Notes under the pieces: generated by a model
What the model was told of the DNA's origin: nothing
The model's input: only the letters and a program-made list of their open reading frames with translations
Databases searched by the model: none
Assembly: GCF_000731675.1 (NCBI RefSeq)
Contig: NZ_JMIT01000001.1
Span: forward strand, 1,673,526-1,737,525
Source: Pseudomonas capeferrum
Lineage (GTDB): Bacteria; Pseudomonadota; Gammaproteobacteria; Pseudomonadales; Pseudomonadaceae
DNA: 64,000 nt
Reading direction: 5' to 3'
Program-made: the position numbers and the translations under genes
In this document: one piece after another, positions 45,264 through 54,809 of the stretch
Layout: every line of letters starts with the position of its first letter
Numbering within the stretch: the stretch's first letter is position 1

Positions 45264-46232
45264 ATGTCGACAGACCAATTTGCCCTTTCTTCCGACCTCA
45301 TCAACGAACTGTTGCGCGGCATGCGCCTGCGCGGTGTCGACTACCGGCGTATCCAGGCGGGCCCGGCCTTCGGCTTGGGCTTCGCTGCCAAACCCGGGCA
45401 TGCCTGGTTCCACTTCCTGGCGGTCGGCAACGCGGTGCTGCGTATGGAAGACGGGACAACGTATGCGCTGTGCGCCGGTAACGCCGTCTTCATCTCCCAT
45501 GGCGCGGCCCATCAATTGCTCTCGCATACGCACGTGCCCGTGCAGGACATCGACCTTCTGGGCGGCGAGCCTCTGGGCGACACCGTCAGCGCGGTGGCCA
45601 CCGGAACCGATGCCGGCCCCATGCCGACCACGCTTTTGTTCAGTGGATGCATGGAATTCGAATTGGGCAGCCTCCATGGCCTTGGCAAGCTGATGCCGGG
45701 CCTGATGCTGATTGATGCCGGCGGCCAGCGTTACCCCGGGCTGGTGCCTATTCTCACCACCATGGAGCGCGAGGTCAGCGCCGCACGCGTCGGCTTCGCC
45801 GGCATCCTCGCGCGATTGGCCGACGTGGTCGCCGCGATGGTCGTTCGTGGTTGGGTCGAGTGCGCCTGCGGCAACGCCTCCGGCCTGGTTGCCGCCCTGC
45901 GCGATCCGCGGCTGGCAGGTGCACTTCTGGCGCTGCATCAACAACCGGGTCGCGACTGGACCGTCGAGCAGTTGGCGGAGCAATGCAATACGTCCCGCTC
46001 GGTCTTTGCGGAGCGTTTTCAATTGACGATTGGCATGACCCCGCTGCGCTACGTCACCGAAGTGCGAATGCGGCTTGCCAGCCAGTGGCTGACGCTGGAA
46101 AGGGTGCCGATTGAAGAGGTCGCGCAGCGTTTGGGCTATACGTCTCAGGCGGCGTTCAGTCGGGCGTTCAAGCGTGTTACGGGTAAGACGCCTGGGTCGA
46201 GTCGCAGGTTGAGGCAGTCCGCTGCCACCTGA
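45264..46232 (+). CDS. AraC family transcriptional regulator with cupin domain
   Basis: The 322-residue protein has an N-terminal cupin-type sensor domain (about 10-195, with HAWFHFLAVGNAVLRMEDG and ISHGAAHQLLSH) and a C-terminal double-HTH AraC domain (about 215-310). The second helix-turn-helix shows the signature LGYTSQAAFSRAFKRVTGKTP. The N-terminus fits the AraC_binding_2/cupin-6 group often paired with exporters or reductases. It is divergent from the MFS exporter. A well-preserved hairpin repeat (46268) lies in the convergent gap between this gene and the next LysR. Confidence 0.9.
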   Translation: MSTDQFALSSDLINELLRGMRLRGVDYRRIQAGPAFGLGFAAKPGHAWFHFLAVGNAVLRMEDGTTYALCAGNAVFISHGAAHQLLSHTHVPVQDIDLLGGEPLGDTVSAVATGTDAGPMPTTLLFSGCMEFELGSLHGLGKLMPGLMLIDAGGQRYPGLVPILTTMEREVSAARVGFAGILARLADVVAAMVVRGWVECACGNASGLVAALRDPRLAGALLALHQQPGRDWTVEQLAEQCNTSRSVFAERFQLTIGMTPLRYVTEVRMRLASQWLTLERVPIEEVAQRLGYTSQAAFSRAFKRVTGKTPGSSRRLRQSAAT

Positions 46233-46267
46233 AACTGAGTGGAATTAGTGGGGGGGCATAATGGGCG

Positions 46268-46318
46268 GCGTTGGGTCGAAAAGCCGCCTTCCACGAACGG
46301 CAGCTTTCGACCCAACGC
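46268..46318. repeat. Dispersed hairpin repeat, copy 8
   Basis: GCGTTGGGTCGAAA and TTTCGACCCAACGC are perfect 14-base arms. It lies between convergent AraC and LysR genes and could also act as a two-way terminator. Confidence 0.85.
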
Positions 46319-46337
46319 TGACGTTCGATAACCGCCC

Positions 46338-47234
46338 CTAATACCTTTCCTCTTGGAACAACCCACTCACCCACTCGACAAATACCCTCACATTGGGTGA
46401 CAGATGACGGCGATCTGGAAACAGCACGGAAACGGTCTTCGGCTCGACTGGAACATCCGGCAGAACCTCCACTACACGCCCGCTATCGATGTATCGCTGC
46501 AACGCCGGGCGCAGCCCCTGTACCATCCCGATCCCCGCCAGTGCGCAGTAGAGCAAAGCCTCGGCATTGTCGACGACGATGCCGCTGCGCATCTTTACGC
46601 TAATCATTTTACCGTTGGCCCTGAATCGCCAAGGCATGATCTGGCGGCGCTGCTCAACCATGAAGTTGACTGCCAGGTGCGCCTGCAGATCATCCAGCGT
46701 GCCGGGTAAACCATGTTTCTTTACGTAGGCGGGAGCCGCGCAGGTCACCAAAGCGACCTCGCCGATACGTTTGGCAACCAGGCTCGAATCATCCAGATCA
46801 CCGAGCCGCACGGAACAATCGATGCCTTCCGCGATAAGGTCGTTCAAGTTGTCAGAGGTTGCCAGAGATATTTCCAGGCCAGGGTAGCGCTCCATGAACT
46901 CGGGCAGTCGCGGGATTATCACCGCGTGACCGAGTACGGTCTGCATGTCGATCCTGAGCTTGCCTCGCGGCGGACGAGTCGGCGAAAACCAGTCCAGTGT
47001 GTCCGCTAGTTCAGCGAGTAATTTCAGGCTGCGTTCGTAGAACTCATCGCCAGCGGGCGTGGTGTTTACTCTGCGCGTGGTGCGGTGTAACAGCTGCACT
47101 CCCAATTCGTGCTCGAGATTTTGGATGAGCTTGGAGAGTGCCGGGCGATGTACATTGAGTGCCTCGGCCGCTTTGGTGTAGCTGCCATGCTCAACCACCG
47201 CCACGAACATTTGCATGGCTTCAATCAGGTTCAT
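46338..47234 (-). CDS. LysR family transcriptional regulator, divergent pair with quinone reductase
   Basis: The 298-residue protein has an N-terminal HTH (about 3-62: LIEAMQMFVAVVEHGSYTKA, HRPALSKLIQNLEHELG) and a C-terminal effector domain. Start at 47234 (MNLIEAM) is preferred because GGAAG lies six bases upstream; the ATG at 47240 would leave no spacing. It belongs to the CrgA/DsdC-like LysR branch that often controls oxidoreductases. The quinone-reductase gene lies upstream on the same strand, ending 164 bases before it, so it is not strictly divergent; regulation of that gene is only suggested by proximity. Confidence 0.87.
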   Translation of the reverse strand: MNLIEAMQMFVAVVEHGSYTKAAEALNVHRPALSKLIQNLEHELGVQLLHRTTRRVNTTPAGDEFYERSLKLLAELADTLDWFSPTRPPRGKLRIDMQTVLGHAVIIPRLPEFMERYPGLEISLATSDNLNDLIAEGIDCSVRLGDLDDSSLVAKRIGEVALVTCAAPAYVKKHGLPGTLDDLQAHLAVNFMVEQRRQIMPWRFRANGKMISVKMRSGIVVDNAEALLYCALAGIGMVQGLRPALQRYIDSGRVVEVLPDVPVEPKTVSVLFPDRRHLSPNVRVFVEWVSGLFQEERY

Positions 47235-47398
47235 CGCCATCTTCCAGTTACCTGTGCATTGGGACAGACGTACTCTGCACTGAGGACGATAGCGAAGCTA
47301 GGCTCCCTCTCTCAGACACCAAAACAAAGTAAGCCATCACTGCTTGGAAGCAAACAGCGATGGCGTACGACGCCAGTCTCACTGCCGCAGGATGTTAT

Positions 47399-48391
47399 TT
47401 AGTCAACCACGACGACGATCTTGCCGATCTGCGAATTCGACTCCATTCGGCGGTGTGCTGCCGCAATTTCATTGAGCGGGAAGACTTGGTCGATGACGGG
47501 CTTGAGCTGACCACCTGCCAAGCCTTTGGCAACGAATGCCTTGGCATTGGCCAGCTTTTGAATATCTGTGGTGATTTCGAACAGCTCGTAGCCGCGCACG
47601 GTCAGGTGTTTGCCAAGAATGTCGAAGACGGGAACCGGGATATCGCGATGATCGAGAGCGCCGTACTGGAAGAAAATCCCGTTGTTGGCCATGGACTTGA
47701 TCAGCTTGGTTGCCTCGGGGCCACCAACCGGATCGAAAACAATACGCGCACCTTTGCCCTCGGTGATCGCTGCCACCTCGGCAATCAGATCCTCTTCCTG
47801 GGTGGCGATGACATGTTTTGCACCTGCATGCAGCAACGCCTGACGCTTGGCACTTGTGCGGGTAAGGGCCACCGGGATGGCTCCCTGCATGTTGGCGATC
47901 TGGATCGCTGCCAGGCCGACACTGCTCGACGCAGCCGGGATAAGCACGGTTTCGCCAACCTGTAGATTGCCGTACTCAATCAGGGCGCCGTATGCAGTAA
48001 CAAACATCATCCAGCTGGCCGCTGCCTCCACGAAACTGAGGTTGGACGGATGCTTGACGACAGCATGCGCAGGCGCATTGACCACCTCGCCATACATGCC
48101 GTAATCAGCGAAAGAGAATGCCGGCACGACGCTAACTACGTCACCGGGAACAAGGTCGCGGACGTCACTGCCAACCGCGCGTACAATGCCGGCCGCTTCA
48201 TAGCCCAGCTTCGCTGGGAACTGGGGATCAATCACGTACTGCCCAGTGCGGTACATGATTTCTGCACGATTCAAACCGATAGCTTTTACTTCGATCTGAA
48301 CCTCGCCGCTTTTCGGCGTGGGTACTGCGACTTCATCGAGGATCAGAACATCAGCGTCACCGGTACGGTGAAAGTGAACAACCTTGGGCAT
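47399..48391 (-). CDS. Zinc-type alcohol dehydrogenase-like / NADPH:quinone reductase
   Basis: The 330-residue medium-chain dehydrogenase/reductase has a GroES-like N-terminal domain (LGYEAAGIVRAVGSDV) and a Rossmann domain with a modified glycine motif (VLIPAASSSVGLAAIQIANM), the pattern of the quinone oxidoreductase subgroup. The structural zinc cysteines of true alcohol dehydrogenases are missing, so it is probably zinc-free and NADPH-dependent. Start at 48391 (MPKVVHFH) has GAGG six bases upstream; a seven-residue extension to 48412 is open. It may reduce quinones or alpha,beta-unsaturated carbonyls, as the OYE enzyme at 36 kb does. Confidence 0.88.
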   Translation of the reverse strand: MPKVVHFHRTGDADVLILDEVAVPTPKSGEVQIEVKAIGLNRAEIMYRTGQYVIDPQFPAKLGYEAAGIVRAVGSDVRDLVPGDVVSVVPAFSFADYGMYGEVVNAPAHAVVKHPSNLSFVEAAASWMMFVTAYGALIEYGNLQVGETVLIPAASSSVGLAAIQIANMQGAIPVALTRTSAKRQALLHAGAKHVIATQEEDLIAEVAAITEGKGARIVFDPVGGPEATKLIKSMANNGIFFQYGALDHRDIPVPVFDILGKHLTVRGYELFEITTDIQKLANAKAFVAKGLAGGQLKPVIDQVFPLNEIAAAHRRMESNSQIGKIVVVVD

Positions 48392-48412
48392 GGCACACCT
48401 CATTAACGACAA

Positions 48413-48990
48413 GAGATAACGGTTCCTTCTGGAAGGCTGTGTTGATCCTACCCACCCTCTTGCCTGCGATAGAGAGCTGATCGGCTCATAAATTGGTACT
48501 CAAGAAGAACCAATCCCTAGCTGATCGGCAAACAGAAAGGCACGGATCCGCGAAGCGCAGCCATAGGTCGAAAGCGCCCGCTCATATGGATAACGGCTAT
48601 CGACCCAGAGCAGACCCTGGATGCTGGGGCACTTCACAGCCCACCGCCGGCAAGCCCAGCCCCCACATGCACAGCGCAGGCGTGTAAGCGGCTTCCATGT
48701 CATGGACGGCAGGTCCTGCCACCTGCGTCATCGCTGATTCACAACGGAATCTATATGGAAGCCAAACTCCGCACCGGCGTACACGGTGGCTATTGCACGC
48801 TTGACTGGAACAGTGGATGCGACGTCAACTTGGGCACCTTCGTTCGCCAACTTCCTCACATCGTAATGGGCCACTATGTGGCAATCGCTTGGTCGGATAG
48901 CGCGCGATATACCCTTAGCGCTGCTGAGATTGGGTCTGACAACGCACAGCGACGGGCGAAACACGGCCGTCGCTATCCACCCCAAGGCGT
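48413..48990. other. Intergenic region with hairpin repeat and possible gene remnant
   Basis: Holds the last hairpin repeat copy (48563-48608). From about 48728 to 48990 both strands have open frames without recognisable domains (a plus-strand frame of 97 codons at 48755 and a minus-strand frame with VKRAIATVYAGAEFGFHID). It looks like the decayed remnant of a coding region, not a functioning gene. Confidence 0.35.
48563..48608. repeat. Dispersed hairpin repeat, copy 9
   Basis: ATAGGTCGAAAGC ... GGCTATCGACCCAGAG; GGTCGA/TCGACC and AGC/GCT pair. Outermost copy on the right; none seen beyond. Confidence 0.65.
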
Positions 48991-50307
48991 CTACGGCCGA
49001 AGGTCGGGCGCAGGCTGGCGGAAACCGCGTGTCAGCCAGGTGAGGTAGACCACGCCAAGGGCAAGCCAGCAAAGCCCAATGACAATCGCGGTCGCACTTA
49101 GCTGGCTTACCAGGTAAAGGTTCACGCACATACCCAGCAGTGGAAACAACAGATAACTCACCAGCCCGAGACGCTCGCGCCGGCGAGCGCGGTAGTAGTA
49201 GCAGATGACGCACAGGTTCACCGCAGTGAAGCCAAGGAAGGCGCCGAAGTTGATGAAGGAGGTCGCCATTTCGAGCGTGAGGTTCAAACCCAGCAACCCG
49301 ATCACTGCGGTGAGCAACAGGTTGAAAACCGGCGCCCCGGTCTTGGGGTTGAGCGTGCCGAAAAACGTTTTGGGCAGTATGTCGGCCCGGCCCATGAAGT
49401 AAAGCAGGCGGCTGGTGCTGAGTTGCACGATGAGGCCTGAGGCGAACCCGGAGATGATCAAACCGAGGTTAAGCCAGTCCGCAAAGACCTGCCCGCCTAC
49501 TTCGATGGACATGAGGTAGGCCGCCGTCTGGGCATCTTCGAATACGCCACCGGGATGGACCAGCTGCATGATGTACGCGACCAGCGCAAACAGCAGGCCT
49601 GCCGTCGCCATCACCAGCACCACGGCGCGCGGGATGTTGCGCTTGGCGTCGCGCGTTTCCTCGGCCATGGTGGTGACCGCATCGAAGCCCAGATAGGAAT
49701 AGGCCGCCACGGCTGCCGCTGCCGATACACCCATGAAGGTGCTGCTGGCGTTCCACAGGGGCGCGGTCAGGGACACCGGGGCCTGATGCAACAGGTGGAT
49801 CAGGCACAACACCACAAACAGCAACACCAGGGCGAGGCCCAGCCCTGTCAGCAACTTGTTTGTGCGATCGGCAAGGCTGAGCCCCAGGACATTTACCAGC
49901 GTGGTCAGCCCGATATTGACCAACATCCACCCCCAGAACGGTATGCCAGGGAATTGCACATGGAGAAATACCGACTGCACCAACCAGGCGACCATGGGCA
50001 TGAACAGGTAGTCCAGCAACACCAGCCAGCCCACCAGAAACCCTAACTGGCCGCCCAGCATTTGCCGGGCGTAGAAGTAGGCGGACCCGGAAACCGGAAA
50101 CAGCCTGGCCATCTTGGCGTAGCTCAATGCCGACAACAGCATGGCGCCGGTGGCCAACAGGAAGGCGCTAGGCGCTGTGCCGGCGCTGCCCTGGGCAATG
50201 ACACCAAAAATCACCAGCACCAGGCTAGGCGCCATGTAGGCCAGGCCGAAGAGGACCACCGAGGTCAGGCTGAGGCTGGCGGTCAATTTGACGGGATTAT
50301 CGGCCAT
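48991..50307 (-). CDS. APC family permease (PuuP-like polyamine/amino acid importer)
   Basis: The 438-residue transporter has about 12 membrane helices. It starts VKLTASLSLTSVVLFGLAYMAPSLVLVIFG and has the AYSYLGFDAVTTMAEETRDAKRNIPRAV segment seen in the YjeM/PuuP branch of APC transporters (E. coli PuuP imports putrescine). It heads a minus-strand cluster with an outer-membrane protein, an amidohydrolase, a polyamine-binding-like protein and a nitrilase, so it probably imports a compound with amine or amide groups. Strict linkage is uncertain because 146 bases separate it from the porin gene. Confidence 0.85.
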   Translation of the reverse strand: MADNPVKLTASLSLTSVVLFGLAYMAPSLVLVIFGVIAQGSAGTAPSAFLLATGAMLLSALSYAKMARLFPVSGSAYFYARQMLGGQLGFLVGWLVLLDYLFMPMVAWLVQSVFLHVQFPGIPFWGWMLVNIGLTTLVNVLGLSLADRTNKLLTGLGLALVLLFVVLCLIHLLHQAPVSLTAPLWNASSTFMGVSAAAAVAAYSYLGFDAVTTMAEETRDAKRNIPRAVVLVMATAGLLFALVAYIMQLVHPGGVFEDAQTAAYLMSIEVGGQVFADWLNLGLIISGFASGLIVQLSTSRLLYFMGRADILPKTFFGTLNPKTGAPVFNLLLTAVIGLLGLNLTLEMATSFINFGAFLGFTAVNLCVICYYYRARRRERLGLVSYLLFPLLGMCVNLYLVSQLSATAIVIGLCWLALGVVYLTWLTRGFRQPAPDLRP

Positions 50308-50453
50308 GTCAAAACTCCCTTTCAGTCATGAACGGGGGGACGGCGTAGAGGGGTGCCTTGCGGCCCACGGAAGCTGCATTGATCACGGTGGTGTTCCTGT
50401 TGGTGATGAAGCAGATGCGGCCGGTCCGGGCCGCATCCGCTTTCAGGTTTGGT

Positions 50454-51779
50454 TCAATAGCGGTACGAGACGAACATCTCGAATGCACTGAAATCGTCGT
50501 TGCCGTAGGTTTCGCGGGCGGCGGCAAGGGGCTTGACCCAGCTGTAGGACACGCTGGTGTAAACGCTGGCTGTGGGTGTCCATTCGACGAACAGCACGTT
50601 TTCGTCGGCGAAGCGTCGATCGCTGACGGCCCCACCGTTGAGCACTTTTTCATCCAGGTTGAACTGGTAATGAATGCCGCCCAGGTTCAGCGTGGGAGTC
50701 AGGTGCGTGCGTAGTGCCCACTGGCTTACGCGTTCGTTGCTGTTGAACAGCAGATAGTTACCGACGACGTCGCCAATCAACCAGGTACCCCAGTCGACAT
50801 AGCCTTTACTAAGCGGGTCCCAGGCCTGCTGTTTGCCATCGCTCGGGTCGTCGTCGCCTGAGAAGGCGGCATAGCGATAGCTCAGCAATGGCTGCAGGGG
50901 CACGGAAGAAAAGGCATAGTCGGCCTGGGCATACCAAGCGCTGGCGTCGTAGTCGACACCGGCACCCGCGCCGCGCTGGACGGCATACTCGCCGTGCAGC
51001 GTGAGGTCGTCGACAAACGGCACCTTGCCTTGCAGCGCGCGCAGGTTGTACACCTGCATGCCGTCACGCGGGGTCAACCTGTCGGCTTCGTGCGACAGGG
51101 CGTCGACCTTCATCGCCATGGCGCCCAGGGTTACCGTACCGACCAGGTCGTAGTCGATATTCAGGCCGTTCATGCGAAAGTCACCCAGGTCATCATCCGT
51201 GCGCAAGCTGAATGCCTGGGCGCTGAGCGGGCCGTGGCTGTAGCCCAGAAGCGCAGCGTCGCGAAACGCAGTCCGTGGGCCAATCCAGTAGGCGGCATCG
51301 TCGAGCACGTCGAGGTTGCCGTCCATGACGATGAAACCGGTGCCGACCTTGTAGTCCTGGCGCCCGGCGCTGAACGACCAATCCCCTTTGCGCACGCCGC
51401 CGTAAAAGGCTTCGATGGCCAGCCCATGATCGGAGCTGCGGGTGTAGCCGCCCGCATCGCCGTCGCCAAAGGTTGCAGCCCCCACCGAAGACGCGCCGCC
51501 GAACACTTCCAGTTCGGGGCTGATCTGATAGCGCAGGGTTGCGCCGGGCTTCAGGTACATCTCCTGCCAGACAGCCCGCTCGCCGGTATTGCGGCCACTG
51601 CGCAGGTCCACGCGCCCGGCACCGAAATTGACGTTGCGGGCGCTGATGCTGGCTATGCCTGCGGCCAGCGTCGCTTCCCCTGTAACGTCGCCAGCTTCGA
51701 AGGTATACCCGGCAAAGGCGCACGGGCTGAGTAAGGCGCCAAGCGCCGAAAGCGCCCGTGCCGGGGTGATGAAGGACAT
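50454..51779 (-). CDS. Outer-membrane beta-barrel protein (porin-like)
   Basis: The 441-residue protein starts with a signal peptide (MSFITPARALSALGALLSPCAFA, cleavage after AFA about residue 23) and continues with alternating amphipathic strands rich in Tyr, Gly and Asp, ending in the beta-barrel C-terminal FEMFVSYRY with a terminal aromatic. Start at 51779 has GGGAG upstream. It resembles alginate-export-type or OprD-sized outer-membrane channels, but I do not recognise a specific family. In this cluster it would let the amide/polyamine-type substrate cross the outer membrane. Confidence 0.78.
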   Translation of the reverse strand: MSFITPARALSALGALLSPCAFAGYTFEAGDVTGEATLAAGIASISARNVNFGAGRVDLRSGRNTGERAVWQEMYLKPGATLRYQISPELEVFGGASSVGAATFGDGDAGGYTRSSDHGLAIEAFYGGVRKGDWSFSAGRQDYKVGTGFIVMDGNLDVLDDAAYWIGPRTAFRDAALLGYSHGPLSAQAFSLRTDDDLGDFRMNGLNIDYDLVGTVTLGAMAMKVDALSHEADRLTPRDGMQVYNLRALQGKVPFVDDLTLHGEYAVQRGAGAGVDYDASAWYAQADYAFSSVPLQPLLSYRYAAFSGDDDPSDGKQQAWDPLSKGYVDWGTWLIGDVVGNYLLFNSNERVSQWALRTHLTPTLNLGGIHYQFNLDEKVLNGGAVSDRRFADENVLFVEWTPTASVYTSVSYSWVKPLAAARETYGNDDFSAFEMFVSYRY

Positions 51780-51912
51780 GCTGAGTACTCCCGATTTTTC
51801 TTGTTGTAATGACAAACCCGGTGCCTCGCGCGCGCACTGCCCCCTGGGCCTGAAGGCCCGGCGCAAGATAGAGGGGTGCGTGGCGGGATTGGCCCCGTTG
51901 CGGGGCGGCCCG

Positions 51913-53547
51913 TCAGCCGAAGCCTGGGTCTCGATGGACTTCCTGGCCTTCGAGCAGGGTGAGCAGCACTTGGGTCTGGGCGATCTCGCCGGGCGCGATC
52001 TCAAACAGGTTGCGGTCAAGCACGATCAGGTCCGCGTACTTGCCGACGCTGAGGCTGCCGGTACTGTCATCCCGCCAGGCGGCGTGGGCCGCATTGAGCG
52101 TATAGCCACGCAGTGCATCTTCAATGCTGATGCGGTGATGCGGGTTGTGCACCGGGTCGTCGGGGCCGGCATCGAGTGCCTGGCGGGTGACCGCAGATTG
52201 CAGGATCTGGAAGGGGTCATAGGTGCTCACGCCCCAGTCGCTGCTCATCATGCACGTCACGCCTTTGCGTACGAACTCACCGATGGGGAAGATCCATTGG
52301 CTGCGTTGCTCGCCCAGCATGGCGTGGGCGATGGCGTCGGCTTCAGGTTGCGGCTGCGCCCACAAAGGCTGGAAGTTGGCCAGGATGCCCAGGGTGGTGA
52401 AGCGGGGAATGTCGACCGGGGCCACCACCTGCAGGTGGGCGAGTTGGTGGCGCGAATCCCATTGGCCATTCTGTTGGCGGGCGTGGTCAATGCCATCCAC
52501 CGCAGCACGCACCGCACCGTCGCCGATGGTGTGTACGTGCAACTGGAACCTCTCCCGGTCGAAGGCTGCGAAGTACTCGTTGATCTGCGCCTGGGTGAAC
52601 ATCAACTCGGCGTTGCCACCGGTGTCGTTTCGCGGCTCCAGAAACACTGCCGTACCGCTTTCCAGCACGCCGTCGAGGAAGAACTTGGCCGAGTGCATGC
52701 TTACTCGGTCGCCCTGGTAGGTGTTGCGCAGGTCCTGGAGTTCGCGAAGCTGCTCGTCCAGTGGCTTGTGCGCGAAGACCTTGGAGGTGGCACGAACGCG
52801 CAGGGTCAGGTCACCGCGCTCATAGGACGCCTGGTAGTTTTTCATGTAGTTGCGGTTGACCATGGCATCCAGCACGCCCGTGATGCCCCGGCGGTTGAAT
52901 GCCTTGCTGAAGTGCTGCATGGCCTCGAGGTATTCCTCGTCAGTGTACCCGGGGGCGATACGATTCATTGCCCAGATCGCATCCTCCAACAGCCACCCCT
53001 TGGGCGTACCGTCGGCGTTGCGCACATAACTGCCGTTCTGCGGCTCAGGGCTTCCTGCGCGCACACCGGCCACCTCGAACGCGGCGCTGTTGGCCCAGCC
53101 ATTGTGGTAGTCATTGGCAAGCATGAGTGCCGGGCGCCCGCCCGTCACACTGTCGAGCAGCTCTTTGGTGAGCACGTCCGGGCTGAACAGGCTGGAGGAA
53201 AAGCCGACGCCCCGAATCCACGCCTTGTCGGGGTGGCGTTCGGCGAACGCGCGGATACAACTCAGCAGTTCATCAAGAGTACTCGCGGCGTATAGCGAGG
53301 CATTGTGATAGAGGTCGGCGCTGCTGAGCTGAAAGTGCACGTGGGTGTCTTGCAGGCCAGGCAACATCAGCCGCCCTTGTGCGTTGATGCGGCGCGTATC
53401 GGCGCCTGCCATGCGTTCGATATCGCCGTTATCGCCCACGGCGACGATACGCCCCTGGTGCACGGCGATGGCCTGGGCCCTGGGCAGGTTAGGGTCCATG
53501 GTGTGGATGTCAGCGTGGGTAATGATCAAGTCTGCAGAGAGAGTCAT
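51913..53547 (-). CDS. Amidohydrolase family protein (YtcJ-like)
   Basis: The 544-residue metal-dependent hydrolase has the metal-binding HxH near the N-terminus (LPGLQDTHVHFQLS), the second metal-site pair further on (LHVHTIGDGAVRAAVD) and a late aspartate strand (CMMSSDWGVST). The layout and length match the YtcJ-like amidohydrolase group, whose members cleave cyclic or linear amides. Start at 53547 is set by CGGAG upstream; a TTG at 53562 is possible. It lies 51 bases after the solute-binding protein gene. The likely job is hydrolysing an imported amide to an amine and acid. Confidence 0.87.
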   Translation of the reverse strand: MTLSADLIITHADIHTMDPNLPRAQAIAVHQGRIVAVGDNGDIERMAGADTRRINAQGRLMLPGLQDTHVHFQLSSADLYHNASLYAASTLDELLSCIRAFAERHPDKAWIRGVGFSSSLFSPDVLTKELLDSVTGGRPALMLANDYHNGWANSAAFEVAGVRAGSPEPQNGSYVRNADGTPKGWLLEDAIWAMNRIAPGYTDEEYLEAMQHFSKAFNRRGITGVLDAMVNRNYMKNYQASYERGDLTLRVRATSKVFAHKPLDEQLRELQDLRNTYQGDRVSMHSAKFFLDGVLESGTAVFLEPRNDTGGNAELMFTQAQINEYFAAFDRERFQLHVHTIGDGAVRAAVDGIDHARQQNGQWDSRHQLAHLQVVAPVDIPRFTTLGILANFQPLWAQPQPEADAIAHAMLGEQRSQWIFPIGEFVRKGVTCMMSSDWGVSTYDPFQILQSAVTRQALDAGPDDPVHNPHHRISIEDALRGYTLNAAHAAWRDDSTGSLSVGKYADLIVLDRNLFEIAPGEIAQTQVLLTLLEGQEVHRDPGFG

Positions 53548-53598
53548 GCGTACTCCGGTCAAGCGGATTTTTGTTATGCGAAGGGTCAGGTGCGACCA

Positions 53599-54699
53599 TC
53601 AAGTACCGCTCTTTACCTTGCTCCAGAGCCGGGTGCGCACGCGCTCCAGTTTGAGCGGCAACGTTTCGAGCGGGTACAGCGTGGCCATGACGTCCTTCGG
53701 CAGGTATACCGCCGGGTTGTCGCGCAACTGCGGATTGATGAAGGCCGTGGCGTCCTTGTTGCCATTGGGGTAGCCGAGGTAGTCGGAGCTTTTGGCGATC
53801 ACTTGCGGGCGCAGCATGTAGTTGATGAAGTCATAACCTTGCTGCGGGTGCGGTGCATCCTTGAGCAACACCATGTTTTCGAACCAGACCGGCGCGCCCT
53901 CCTTCGGAATGCTGTAGGCCAGCTTGACGCCGTTGTTGGCGTGGTCTGCCGTGACCTTGGCGTTGTACACCGAGCCGCCCCAGCCAACCACGGCACAGAT
54001 GTCGCCATTGGCCAGGTCGGTGGTGAATTTCGAGGAATCGAAATAGCGGATGTACGGGCGGACTTTGAGCAGCAACGCTTCAGCCTTGCGGTAGTCTTCA
54101 GGCTCCTTGCTGTTCGGTGGCAGCCCCAGGTAACTCAGCGCAATAGGCACGATCTCCACGGGCGCATCCAGCATCGCCACGCCGCATTTGCTGAGCTTCG
54201 CGATGTTCTCTTCTTTGAATATCAGGTCCCAGGAGTCCACCGGCGCGTTCGTACCCAGCAGTTGCCGGACCTTGACCTGGTCATAGCCAATGCCCGTCGT
54301 GCCCCACATGTAGGGAACGGCGTAGCGGTTGCCCGGGTCGTTGCCTTGCTGTTTTTCCAGGATTTCCGGGGCCAGGTGCGTCCAGTTGCCCAGGCGTTCA
54401 CGGTCTAGCGCCTGTATCACTCCAGCCTTGACCAGGCTGGGCAAGAGGTCGTCGGGTACCATCACCACGTCATAACCCGTGCGCCCGGCCATCAACTTGC
54501 TTTGCATCACTTCGGCATTGTCGAAGGCGTCCCAGATCAGCGAAATACCCGTATCTGCCTGGAATTCCTTGGGGGTTTCCGGTGCCAGAAAGTCGGACCA
54601 GTTATACAGGTGCACGCGGGCGGGCTCCGCGCGGGCAACGTTCAAGGTGGTGCCGAGCAGTGCGATGAGACCGAACCTGAGTAAAGGGTGAAGCGTCAT
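53599..54699 (-). CDS. Polyamine-type periplasmic binding protein (PotD/PotF/SpuE-like)
   Basis: The 366-residue protein has a signal peptide (MTLHPLLRFGLIALLGTTLNVARA) and the polyamine-binding-protein pattern: VHLYNWSDFLAPETPKEF at the mature N-terminus, then GTTGIGYDQVKV and the VVGWGGSVYNA cleft segment. PotD-like proteins deliver putrescine or spermidine to an ABC transporter. No ABC permease or ATPase genes are adjacent; instead an APC-type permease and an outer-membrane channel are, so it may work with a distant ABC system or as a binding protein for signalling. Sits 51 bases before the amidohydrolase gene on the same strand. Confidence 0.88.
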   Translation of the reverse strand: MTLHPLLRFGLIALLGTTLNVARAEPARVHLYNWSDFLAPETPKEFQADTGISLIWDAFDNAEVMQSKLMAGRTGYDVVMVPDDLLPSLVKAGVIQALDRERLGNWTHLAPEILEKQQGNDPGNRYAVPYMWGTTGIGYDQVKVRQLLGTNAPVDSWDLIFKEENIAKLSKCGVAMLDAPVEIVPIALSYLGLPPNSKEPEDYRKAEALLLKVRPYIRYFDSSKFTTDLANGDICAVVGWGGSVYNAKVTADHANNGVKLAYSIPKEGAPVWFENMVLLKDAPHPQQGYDFINYMLRPQVIAKSSDYLGYPNGNKDATAFINPQLRDNPAVYLPKDVMATLYPLETLPLKLERVRTRLWSKVKSGT

Positions 54700-54809
54700 G
54701 GAAGGCTCCTGGCGGAGTGCCGGCTGGCGACCGTGCAGTCCGCTGACTGTCGCTTGATTATTGTTATCGTTGGCGTGAGCCCGGTGGTGCTGGGCACGTC
54801 AAGCCTTGC

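Noticed and set aside
48755..49048. Plus-strand 97-codon gene before the APC permease end
   Set aside because: It overlaps the permease end on the opposite strand, has no ribosome site and no domain; kept only as a possible remnant in the intergenic entry.
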